From assembly GCA_902775475.1 (NCBI GenBank), contig CACYME010000030.1, positions 1 through 64,000 of the forward strand: a DNA stretch of 64,000 bases, read 5' to 3'. This stretch comes from an uncultured Prevotellaceae bacterium. Lineage in GTDB: Bacteria > Bacteroidota > Bacteroidia > Bacteroidales > Bacteroidaceae. This document shows positions 42,104 to 50,072 of this stretch, piece after piece (the first letter of the stretch is position 1; the number at the start of each line of letters is the position of its first letter). The notes below the pieces were generated by a model. The model worked only from the letters and a program-made list of their open reading frames with translations, was not told the origin of the DNA and did no database searches. A program made the position numbers and the translations under genes.

Positions 42104-42984
42104 ACGCAGGCCAGGGCTAATGAGTAGAACTTCGAGTCGATGTCGTCGGCACGCGAGGTGAGCACCACGGGTACGTCGGGCCCGGCCAGGATGGCCGCCG
42201 TCGTGGCGTTGCAGAACAGCGTAATGGTCTTGTAGAACACGTTGCCAGCCTGAATGTCGGGGAAGATGAGGGCGTCGGCATGACCGCGCAGGGGCGACGA
42301 GAGGCCCTTCTTCTTCAGCGCACGTCCAGAGAGCGAGGTCTTCAGGTCGAGTGGTCCGTCGACGATGCAGGCACCGAAGTCGCCCTTCTTGGCACGGTCC
42401 ACCAGCTCGCGGTACTCCACGGTGTGGGGGAAGTGGCGCTCGTCGACCTTTTCCGAGCAGTTCAGCAGCGAGACGCCCGGCTCCTTGATGCCCATCGAAC
42501 GGCAGAGGCGCAGCAGATAGCGCAGCTGCTGCTCGCGCTGCTCCTTCGTGGGCTGCGGAATGACGGCCACGTCGCTCATGAACAGCAGCTTGTCATACTG
42601 CGGCAGCTGGGCGCACGTCAGGTGGGTCAGCACCTTCCCCTTCTGCAGGATGCCCGTCTCCTTGTTAAGCACGGCACGCAGCAGGTTGTCGGTGTTCAGC
42701 ATGCCCTTCATCAGCACGTCGGCCATGCCCTGACGCACCAGCTCCACGGCTTTGGCTGCGGCATCGTCGTCATCGGTAGCCCTCAGACGGGGTACATCTT
42801 TCGGCGCACCACCCATCAGCTTCGGGTCGCCCACCAGTATCGGTTTGATGAAGCCCTCGTCCATCGCTTTCTGCACGGCTCCCTGCGTCGACTCGTCGTA
42901 GGGGCACACCACGGCCACCCGCTTCGGCTCCATGCCTCCTGCGAGATAGGCCACCAGCTCATCAAAGTTCTCTATCGCTTTCAT
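42097..42984 (-). CDS. ptb: phosphate butyryltransferase
   Basis: The protein has 295 residues from ATG 42984 (MKAIENFDELVAYLAGG), 28 bases after a consensus promoter. The longer upstream frame crosses that promoter and is rejected. It belongs to the phosphotransacetylase/phosphotransbutyrylase family (TGILQKGKVLTHLTCAQLPQ; SPLRGHADALIFPDIQAGN is the conserved C-terminal block). It exchanges CoA for phosphate on butyryl-CoA or related acyl-CoA. First gene of the ptb-buk operon, cytosolic. Confidence 0.93.
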   Translation of the reverse strand: MKAIENFDELVAYLAGGMEPKRVAVVCPYDESTQGAVQKAMDEGFIKPILVGDPKLMGGAPKDVPRLRATDDDDAAAKAVELVRQGMADVLMKGMLNTDNLLRAVLNKETGILQKGKVLTHLTCAQLPQYDKLLFMSDVAVIPQPTKEQREQQLRYLLRLCRSMGIKEPGVSLLNCSEKVDERHFPHTVEYRELVDRAKKGDFGACIVDGPLDLKTSLSGRALKKKGLSSPLRGHADALIFPDIQAGNVFYKTITLFCNATTAAILAGPDVPVVLTSRADDIDSKFYSLALACVC

Positions 42985-43011
42985 ATCTGACACGGTTTTT
43001 AGTTCTACGTG

Positions 43012-43043
43012 CAAAGTTACAACTTTCGGCTGAGAATACCAAA
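43012..43043 (-). promoter_or_regulatory. promoter of the ptb-buk operon
   Basis: The minus strand has TTTG (43040-43043), a 20-base spacer and TAACTTTG (43012-43019). Confidence 0.75.
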
Positions 43044-43066
43044 TATTTGTGGAAGAAAAATAACAA

Positions 43067-43117
43067 TTCGGGGCGCGCATCCGCCCTCTCGGCAAGAGAG
43101 GTGGAGCGCGCCCCGAA
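43067..43117 (-). terminator. strong hairpin terminator upstream of ptb
   Basis: TTCGGGGCGCGC pairs exactly with GCGCGCCCCGAA (12 bp), with a second inner hairpin (CTCTTGCCGAGAG). On the minus strand it is followed by TTGTTATTTTTC. It probably ends the transcript carrying the small 56-residue gene and the large secreted protein. Confidence 0.75.
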
Positions 43118-43169
43118 GGGAATCATGTCGCGGCGCAGGCCCATGAGGGAGCCTTAGCCGGGGAGTGGC

Positions 43170-43340
43170 TTATTCATTCTCCAGCAGCCAGTCGTCCTCT
43201 TCGTCGTCCCACAGCTTGTTGTGGTAACGGCCCAGAACGGGCTTATCGGGATTAGCCTCGGTGCCTTCACTATAGGAGAGCATCAGCGCCTGCTGCGTCT
43301 TGACGAGCAGCGTCTCGGGCTTCGAATATGTCTTTTTCAT
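43170..43340 (-). CDS. small peptide gene (56 aa) of the MKKTYxKPE type
   Basis: ATG 43340 to TAA 43170 encodes MKKTYSKPETLLVKTQQALM followed by LSYSEGTEANPDKPVLG and an acidic, Trp-rich end (LWDDEEDDWLLENE). The opening matches a pattern often seen in Prevotella and Bacteroides short proteins (KKxYxKPE, then a hydrophobic stretch ending near LM-S). It lies 88 bases after the large secreted protein gene on the same strand, ahead of a strong terminator. No family function is known. A processed secreted peptide is possible but unproven. Confidence 0.65.
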   Translation of the reverse strand: MKKTYSKPETLLVKTQQALMLSYSEGTEANPDKPVLGRYHNKLWDDEEDDWLLENE

Positions 43341-43427
43341 ATTGTTCAGTTTACTTTAATGATTCTACATTATTAATATATATACTAATTCAAGGAGTTA
43401 AAGGAGTCCTTTAACTTCACTACTTTC

Positions 43428-46400
43428 TTACTTCACCACGACCTTGAAGCTCTTGCCGTCGGCCTGGCGGATGATGTTCACACCCTTCTGCAGGCGAGGC
43501 AGCTGAGCACCATTGGCGTTGAAGATCTGGGCGTTACCACTGGTCAGAGCCTCGATGGCGCTGATGGCAGTCGTTGTCTGGTCGTCGAGGTAGAAGGCGC
43601 GAGCACCCTCTGCGGCGGCGGCAGGCACGGTCAGGTAAGCGTGGTTGGCACCCACGGTGGGAGCCGTCTCACCGACCTTGTAGAAGCCCACCTGGCCGTC
43701 AAGCTGCTGCATGACGTAGCTGCCAGCGGGAGCAGCCTGGCCGGCATAGACGCCCGAGAGCCAGCCCTCTGTATTGACAAGCTTCGTTCCCTGGGCATCG
43801 CCCGTGAGGTCATCCTCCCAGGCACCCTCGATGATGTAGGGCTTGTTGGCCTCGATGGCCTCCACCTCCACGAGCGTCAGCGTGGTGCCCTCGGCAGCAG
43901 CGCAGCTGTAGGCGGTCACTCCGGCGGGAACGTCGGCCTTGAAGGGCAGCACGACGGTACCCCATCCTGCCTCGGTGGTGTTGACGGTGATCTTGGGCTT
44001 CTGTGCCTCGACAAGCTTGAAGTCGATGTGCCAGTTGACGGTGTAGACGCCGGCATCCTGCGAGCCGATGAACTCAGCGGCCTCGGTGTTCTTCAGGTTC
44101 CACACGCCCTCGGTGGCGGTGGGGACGACGGTCACCTTCAGGGCCTGGTCGGCGTTGGTGGTGGTGCGAATCTGTACGGCAGAGCCACCTTCGTAGGCGG
44201 TGCCGGTGGAGATGTAGCGCACGTTGCCGTCGGCATCAATCTGGCTCATGGTGTAGTCGTTGCCGGCCACCTTGGTGAAGGTGAATGCCTGTGCCAGGTT
44301 GGCGTTGGCCTCGGCGGCATACTGAATGTTGTAGTTGCCCATGTCGGCGCGGCCGTTGGCGATGTAGGTCATGGCCTTGTTGTCAAACTCGTATCCGGCA
44401 GAGGTGAGGATGACGTTGAAGAGCTGTCCGTCGGCGGGAGCGTTGATCTCGAAGTCCTGAGCGGCCGTCAGTGCCTGGATGGCAGCGGCCACGTCGGCGG
44501 GCGTGCTGTTCTCGTTGTCGTTGACGGTCTTGGCGCTGGCGATGGCCTGCGTCAGGGCCAGGATGGCAGCTGTGGGAATCTGGAAGGCGGCGTCGCCCAC
44601 GTTGGCCTCGGTGTTCACGGCCTCGGCGGCAGTGATGGCAGCGGCCAGCTCAGCCTTGTCGACGATGGCAGTGACGCTGACGGTGACGTCGGCCTCCGGC
44701 ATCTGGAAGGTGTAGACGCCCTCGCTGGGGTTGGCCACATCGACGGCGTTGTTGTTGGCATCCACCACGGCCACCTCGCTGACGGCGTAGCCCTCGTCGG
44801 GCGTGACGTTGAGCGTGACGGGCTCCAGGGGCAGGCTCTCGGTGATTTCCGCGCCGCCCTGCATCACCTTCACCGTGGCGTTGACAGTCTCTGCCACGCT
44901 GATGGCGTAGGCGGTGTTGGCGGTCTCCTTCTTGTAGAGCTGCACGTAGCCGATGCCCATCCAGTTGTAGGTGTTGCCGGTGAGCGGCTTCAATCCTATT
45001 TTCACCTCCTGCTCCTCGCTGTTGTTGAACGAGATGCTTTGCTCCGTCAACCTTGCCGAGTTAACCAAAGAACCCTGAGTGTCGTTGGCGTAGAAAAAGA
45101 CTGCTGGTACGGGATTGCCAGAAGAATAGTTCTCTTCCTTGGCAAAAGCATAGCAAGACATGGTGAATGTACCTACAGGTAGGGTGACCGATGTGTAAAT
45201 GTTAAACTTGCCGTTACCCCATGTCGAATTATTATCAAGATAGTAGTATTCGGTAAATACTTTGTGAATGCCATCCTCAGCATCTACCGAATTATTTTGC
45301 ATTACCTGGAAATTACCACCAGTCTGTTCTGTAGCCCATCCTTCGGGGGTTATCCACCAAGTTCCATCCCACAAAGAAGTCATATCAGGAGTTTCAATCA
45401 GGAATGTGCAGTCGAACTTGGCATCCTCGCCGACGGGGCTGGCGGTGAAGACGTAGTTCGTGCAGGCCTCCTTCAGTGCGGTGATGGCAGCGGGCACGAC
45501 GGTCTCGAGCGACGTCAGCTGTGCGCCCTGCACGGCCTCCTCCTGCTCGTCGCGTGTGGCCTTCAGCGTGGCGTTGGCCGGGGCGTTGTCGTTGGCCACG
45601 GGTATGATCTGGTCGGCAGCAGCCTTGATAGCTATCCACTGCTTGAAGACGGCGAGTGCCTGCTGGAGCGTGTTGTTGTAGCCCTCGATGGTGGCGGCGT
45701 CGGTAGCGGCCTCAATCATCGGTCCGATGAGAGCCAGGCCCGACTGCAGGTTGCTGTAGCCGGCGATGAGCGGGGTTCCCTCGGCGATGAGGGCCTTGAA
45801 GGTGGCGTAGGGAGCCTTCAGCTTGTTGGCCTCGTCATAGAGAGCCTGCACGGCATCGATGGCAGCGAGCAGCTCGTCGACGTCGCTATAGGTCGTGTTG
45901 AGGGCGTTGACATCGCTCACGAGCTTGTTGTAGGCAGCGGTGGGGATGACGTCCTTGTAGGTGGTGACCATGTCGCAGAGGTCGGTCAGCGCGGCAGCCA
46001 CGTCGCCGCAGTACTGCAGCCTGAAGTTGTCGAAGTGAATCCAGTTGGCCGTTCCCTCGGCGGTCTTGCCGGCGGTGATGACGAGGTCCTCACCCTCGTT
46101 CAGAACCACGCCCACGGTGTAGTCCTTGTCGGCCGTCCAGGTTGCGGTCTTGTCGTTGAGGCTGACGTAGGTACCGTCGCCACCCAGGTTGGCCGTCAGC
46201 TTGTAGAAGCCGGGGTTCTGCCCGGTCAGCGTCTGGCTCATGCTGCCCTCAGGCAGGGCGCCGCTGGACTGCCACTTCTCGGCATAGAAGCCGCCCACCT
46301 TGAAGCCTTGGTTGTTATTCTGCGTCTGGAAGTAGCCGGCAGGCTCCTGTGTCCATCCCGTCATGTCGCGATACTCAAAGCCTGGGTTGGTGAGCAGTCC

Positions 46401-47006
46401 CGTCACGTCGAAGGGGCTGTCCATGGTGGCAGGGATGTCGTTGTTGATGAGCTCGAACATGCCGGCGATGATCCACGACTGCTTCAGGTCGAAGGTGCCG
46501 TAGAGGCCAATCTCGATGGCCGTGTTGTCGGCGTCGATGGTGAAGTCGACGGTGTTGCGATACATCTTCGAGTCGAAGGCGTTGGCGCCTTCAGCCTGCG
46601 AGTTGGCATAGCCGCTGGCCTGGATGCTGCCCAGCGTCTTGATGGCCACCTCGTTGCTTCCTGCCTTGAGGTATGCCAATGACTTCGAGGCATCGGTGTC
46701 GGCATTGAGGCCATAGCGGAAGAAAGAGTAGTTCACCAGTGTGTAGTGGCCCGCTGGCAGCGTGATGGTCTGGGTGAGGCTGTAGTTGGTCTTTTCCAGT
46801 TCTCCCCAACCTGCATAGCACTCGGAGGCATAGCCAACGGTGTTGTTGCCCTTCACAGGGGTGTTGAAGTTGACGTTTGTCCAGCCGTTCAGGCTCGACA
46901 GCGTGGCATTGGTGATGTACTGCGCCGTCACATCCTTCTGCGCGCTGGCAGTGCCGCCTCCCACCAACAGTGCGAGTGCAGCGATGAATAGTTTTAGTTT
47001 TTTCAT
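43428..47006 (-). CDS. large secreted multidomain protein with carbohydrate-binding-like modules
   Basis: The protein has 1192 residues from ATG 47006 (MKKLKLFIAALALLVGGG, signal ending SAQ). In order: two jelly-roll/galactose-binding-like regions (about 22-190 and 200-335, for example LTNPGFEYRDMTGW and WIHFDNFRLQYCG), a helical FIVAR-like linker (about 340-520), a third binding-like region (about 525-700), an Ig-like segment with PEADVTVSVTA (about 705-785), another helical linker rich in Ala/Thr, then a beta-rich end with the Prevotella-type C-terminal tail (IFNANGAQLPRLQKGVNIIR). No catalytic motif is seen. It probably binds polysaccharide at the surface. It lies downstream of the beta-glucan locus but past its terminator. 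Confidence 0.75.
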   Translation of the reverse strand: MKKLKLFIAALALLVGGGTASAQKDVTAQYITNATLSSLNGWTNVNFNTPVKGNNTVGYASECYAGWGELEKTNYSLTQTITLPAGHYTLVNYSFFRYGLNADTDASKSLAYLKAGSNEVAIKTLGSIQASGYANSQAEGANAFDSKMYRNTVDFTIDADNTAIEIGLYGTFDLKQSWIIAGMFELINNDIPATMDSPFDVTGLLTNPGFEYRDMTGWTQEPAGYFQTQNNNQGFKVGGFYAEKWQSSGALPEGSMSQTLTGQNPGFYKLTANLGGDGTYVSLNDKTATWTADKDYTVGVVLNEGEDLVITAGKTAEGTANWIHFDNFRLQYCGDVAAALTDLCDMVTTYKDVIPTAAYNKLVSDVNALNTTYSDVDELLAAIDAVQALYDEANKLKAPYATFKALIAEGTPLIAGYSNLQSGLALIGPMIEAATDAATIEGYNNTLQQALAVFKQWIAIKAAADQIIPVANDNAPANATLKATRDEQEEAVQGAQLTSLETVVPAAITALKEACTNYVFTASPVGEDAKFDCTFLIETPDMTSLWDGTWWITPEGWATEQTGGNFQVMQNNSVDAEDGIHKVFTEYYYLDNNSTWGNGKFNIYTSVTLPVGTFTMSCYAFAKEENYSSGNPVPAVFFYANDTQGSLVNSARLTEQSISFNNSEEQEVKIGLKPLTGNTYNWMGIGYVQLYKKETANTAYAISVAETVNATVKVMQGGAEITESLPLEPVTLNVTPDEGYAVSEVAVVDANNNAVDVANPSEGVYTFQMPEADVTVSVTAIVDKAELAAAITAAEAVNTEANVGDAAFQIPTAAILALTQAIASAKTVNDNENSTPADVAAAIQALTAAQDFEINAPADGQLFNVILTSAGYEFDNKAMTYIANGRADMGNYNIQYAAEANANLAQAFTFTKVAGNDYTMSQIDADGNVRYISTGTAYEGGSAVQIRTTTNADQALKVTVVPTATEGVWNLKNTEAAEFIGSQDAGVYTVNWHIDFKLVEAQKPKITVNTTEAGWGTVVLPFKADVPAGVTAYSCAAAEGTTLTLVEVEAIEANKPYIIEGAWEDDLTGDAQGTKLVNTEGWLSGVYAGQAAPAGSYVMQQLDGQVGFYKVGETAPTVGANHAYLTVPAAAAEGARAFYLDDQTTTAISAIEALTSGNAQIFNANGAQLPRLQKGVNIIRQADGKSFKVVVK

Positions 47007-47139
47007 AAATAACTGTTTTTTGTTAGTAAATAAAGATAATTGTATGTTTTCGTTTTCAGCTTGGTGGCTCATTTTCCTGCGTTCATCATCGTCACGGTGA
47101 GCGGAGGGGCTCTTTTGGCTTTTTTATGCAGATGCAATT

Positions 47140-47376
47140 TCAAAGAGCTGCAACTTCTTCTTCTGACAAACCCGTCCACTCTGCAACCTTTTTTATGGCC
47201 ATGCCTTCCGCTTTCAGCTTTCGGGCTATTTCCAGTGCTTTATTTTGCTCGCCCTCTGCACGACCTTTCATTTCTGCCCCAGACATGGCATTCAGTGAGT
47301 CACGGTAACGGCGCAGGGCACCGTCGTATTCAATACGCTCCTCTTTGCTGTGGTGTTTCTTAGCACCAATGTGCAA
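47140..47376 (-). pseudogene. C-terminal remnant of a PD-(D/E)XK (Rpn-type) nuclease/transposase
   Basis: About 78 residues remain (EERIEYDGALRRYRDSLNAM then GRAEGEQNKALEIARKLKAE ... WTGLSEEEVAAL). This matches the tail typical of Rpn/PD-(D/E)XK recombination-promoting proteins, with its GxxEG run and final short helix. The nuclease core is missing. A TATCTTTG box lies at the truncation point, but no ATG follows at the right place, so this is most likely a decayed gene. Confidence 0.65.
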
Positions 47377-47559
47377 AGATAGTCATTTTCTTTCTTATTG
47401 CCAAATATTTAGCTGGAAAAAAAATGAAAAAGTCACCATCTTTCAAATCTTTTATATCTTTAGACAAGTATATCTACACGAAATATTGTAGAACTTTTTT
47501 TCCATCGGAATGTGAAATAATGTAGAATCTGATTCCACAAAAAAATAGGAAATTGTCAA

Positions 47560-47950
47560 ATTCTTTCACAGAAAATTTTGTTCACGACGGCGAAGCAATT
47601 TTGAGCGAAAAATGGCCGTTTTCGAGCCTTGGGGAGGTGATGCCCGATGAAAAATCGGGCCGCAGAAGGCGAAAATTTGCACACACACCCTGCTTTTGTG
47701 CACGTTTTTTGCTCAAATTTTGCTACTTTTCGCGTTTCTGTAAGCACGCCAAATTTTCAAAAGTCAACGCCAAATTTTCAAAAGGCGTTGATAAACGAAC
47801 GCCGTTTTTCGCTAAAATCGAACCAACCAACTGACAATCAACCATTTAGCAAAACCTCAAAAAACAGGGGTTTTTTCGTCCAAAGTTGTTTTCGTGGAGA
47901 ATTATCGAAATATGGAGGCCTAAAATGGCCATTTTGTCAATATTATTCAA
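47560..47950 (+). repeat. AT-rich dispersed intergenic repeat, copy C
   Basis: It fills most of the gap 47377-47990. It includes CTGTAAGCACGCCAAATTTT and AGTCAACGCC...GGCGTTGA (47762-47791), as in copy B. Its right end (AAAAAACAGG, TTTTTTCG, TCGAAATATG) is shared with copy A, and its left end (CGAAAAATGGC, TTTTCGAGCC) with copy D. Confidence 0.75.
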
Positions 47951-47986
47951 AAAAAATGAAGACGAAAGGCAGCTCCTGATTTTACT

Positions 47987-48040
47987 AAAAAAACAGAAGC
48001 GGCAGCAGGCATGTCAGGGCCATGTATGCTGCCGCTTCTG
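47987..48040 (-). terminator. intrinsic terminator of the beta-glucan PUL
   Basis: On the minus strand, CAGAAGCGGCAGCA pairs perfectly with TGCTGCCGCTTCTG (14 bp) and is followed by TTTTTTTAG. This is the strongest terminator seen in the window and ends the susC-to-GH5 transcript. Confidence 0.9.
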
Positions 48041-48049
48041 TGGGGAGGG

Positions 48050-48085
48050 GAGGGACGCAACGCTGTTGCGTCATAGAGAGACAGG
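48050..48085 (-). repeat. short hairpin repeat CTATGACGCAACAGCGTTGC, copy 2
   Basis: Minus-strand copy of the element at 8742-8775, with the same flanking CCTGTC-type sequence. It lies between the GH5 stop and its terminator. Confidence 0.6.
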
Positions 48086-48149
48086 CGGGGGGGAGAGGAG
48101 AGGAGGCGAGGCGCGAGCGGGGGAACAGGCGGGGGAAGCGGGGCCGGAA

Positions 48150-49940
48150 CTACTGGGGCCAGACGGCAGCGGCCACGCCGGCGGTGATGCCGTTCATGGC
48201 TGGCTGGCAGAAGACGGAGTTGTAGGCCCGGCTGACGACGGTCATCACGCCCTTGGTGCCGCTCTGGTTGGTGTAGTTGATGTCCCAGACGACGGGCACC
48301 ATGCCCATGCTGACGGCCTGCTGACACACCTCGCGGTGGAAGGCCTCCACGCTGGCATCGTGCCTGGCCTGGCTCTCGCCGCTGAGGGCGCTGACGTCGC
48401 GCCACTGGCATCCGTATTCGCCGATGTAGACGGGGACGCCCTTGTCTACGAACTTCTTCTTCATGCGCTGGAAGAGGCTCTTCAGGCTGGCCTCCTCGCC
48501 CCAGCTGGCGTTGTAGGCGCTGCCGCTGAGGTGGTTGCCGCTGCCCCAGTAGAAGAACATCTTGCCCCATGACTCGTCGCGCTCCATGCCGCAGAGGTTC
48601 CAGGGGGTGTAGTAGTGCACCTCGACCATGAGCTTGTCGGCGGCGGTGTCGCTGAGGCGGGTCACGCTGTAGTAGCTGTCGGTCTTCTCGATGTCGGTGG
48701 AGGGTCCCTGCACCACGAGGATGCGACTGGCGTTGTTTCCCCCTGTTGCGCGCACGGCATCGATGAAGGCCTGCTCGTAGCGCAGCAGCACGTCGGTCTT
48801 GGCCTGCGAGTCGCAGTTGGGCTCGTTCAGCCCGGCGAAGAGCAGGTGCTCGTCGTAGGCGCTGAAGGCGGTGGCAATCTGCGTCCACATGTTCTTCAGA
48901 GCATCGACCTTGGCGCTGACGTTGCTCTCGCTGAGGTCGGTGAAGCCGTTGGTCTCTATCCACCCGTTGTCCCAGTGGTCGTTGAGCACGACATAGAGGC
49001 CGTCGTTGATGCAGTAGTCCACCACCTCGCGGACGCGAGCCGTCCACTGCGGGTCAATCTGCCCGTTGGTCATGTGGCAGTTCCACGAGCAGGGGATGCG
49101 CACGCTGCGGAACCCGAGGGAGCGCACGTAGTCGATGACCTGCTGCGTGGTCTTCGTGGGCTGCCAGCTGGTCTCGGCGGCGAGTCCTGCCACTGGCGGC
49201 TCGAGGGTGTTGCCCAGGTTCCATCCGGGATACATCTGGCTGGCCACCTGCATGGCCGTGGCGCTGATGGGGTCGGCCTTGAAGGCTGCCTGCGTGATGG
49301 TGACGGTGACGACGATGCTGCCGAGGGTGAGCGTGGCCGTGCCCTGGCGCTCGGCTCCGGTGTTGGCATCGACATCGAAGACGGCGCTGCCGGTGACGAC
49401 GGTCTTGCCGTTCTCCTCGGTCCGGGCACTGTTGTTGCTCAGGGGACGAATCCAGCTGGCGCCCGACTGCACGTCGACGCTGGCGCTGGCACGATAGCCG
49501 ACGGTGACGGTCTCGTCGCCAGCGCTCACGCTGAATTGCTGCTCCGGCACCTCGAGCCAGTCGCCGGCGGCCTGCGTCACGCTGACGGTGGCCCGCTGCC
49601 CGGCGGCGCTGACGGTGATGGTGGCCGTGCGGTCGGCGGTGGTGGTGTTGGGCTGCACGCTGACGGTGACGGGCGTCACCTTCAGGTTGGCCGACATCGT
49701 GCCAGCGGTGGCGGTGCACCACGACTGGTCGGCAGACACCTGCACCTGTTCGGGAGCCTGCACGCTGAAGGTCTGCTCGCCGCCGGTACTGGTGAACGTG
49801 AGGCTGGTCTGCGTCAGCTTCAGCTCGCTGACGGTGGCCTCGCCGCCCTGGTCGTCATCGTCGTCGCCACAAGCGGCAAAGGCCGTGGTGGTCACGAAGG
49901 CCACGCACAGCAAGAAGAAGTTTTTAAGGATTCTGTTCAT
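48150..49940 (-). CDS. GH5 endo-beta-glucanase lipoprotein with two BACON-like domains
   Basis: The protein has 596 residues. SPII signal ending FAAC, then GDDDDDQ. Two BACON-like Ig domains (about 38-125 and 130-218; QAAGDWLEVPEQQFSV and ITQAAF mark the ends). GH5 barrel about 225-596 (YPGWNLGNTLEPP; acid/base Glu373 in GLNEPN; nucleophile Glu508 in YIGEYG; VWDINYTN near the end). BACON domains in PUL enzymes hold the catalytic domain away from the outer membrane. Substrate is likely a beta-1,4 or mixed-linkage glucan, xyloglucan or glucomannan; the subfamily cannot be fixed by eye. It is the last gene of the susC/susD operon. Confidence 0.93.
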   Translation of the reverse strand: MNRILKNFFLLCVAFVTTTAFAACGDDDDDQGGEATVSELKLTQTSLTFTSTGGEQTFSVQAPEQVQVSADQSWCTATAGTMSANLKVTPVTVSVQPNTTTADRTATITVSAAGQRATVSVTQAAGDWLEVPEQQFSVSAGDETVTVGYRASASVDVQSGASWIRPLSNNSARTEENGKTVVTGSAVFDVDANTGAERQGTATLTLGSIVVTVTITQAAFKADPISATAMQVASQMYPGWNLGNTLEPPVAGLAAETSWQPTKTTQQVIDYVRSLGFRSVRIPCSWNCHMTNGQIDPQWTARVREVVDYCINDGLYVVLNDHWDNGWIETNGFTDLSESNVSAKVDALKNMWTQIATAFSAYDEHLLFAGLNEPNCDSQAKTDVLLRYEQAFIDAVRATGGNNASRILVVQGPSTDIEKTDSYYSVTRLSDTAADKLMVEVHYYTPWNLCGMERDESWGKMFFYWGSGNHLSGSAYNASWGEEASLKSLFQRMKKKFVDKGVPVYIGEYGCQWRDVSALSGESQARHDASVEAFHREVCQQAVSMGMVPVVWDINYTNQSGTKGVMTVVSRAYNSVFCQPAMNGITAGVAAAVWPQ

Positions 49941-49950
49941 TCTTTTTTGG

Positions 49951-50058
49951 GGAGTTAAAGGAGTTAAAGGGAGTTAAAGGAGTTAAAGGACGATAGTTCT
50001 TTCCCTTGAATGAATCTACAAAAAAAGGAGTCAAGGGGATGAACTCCCCTTAACTCCC
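49951..50058. repeat. GGAGTTAAA tandem and inverted repeat
   Basis: GGAGTTAAA is repeated four times, then comes GGACGATAGTTCTTTCCCTT, and the inverse arm (CTCCCCTTAACTCCC) lies 50 bases on. It is close in sequence to the block at 35450-35580. It lies between two genes of the PUL. Confidence 0.7.
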
Positions 50059-50072
50059 ATAGAGTGGCAGTA

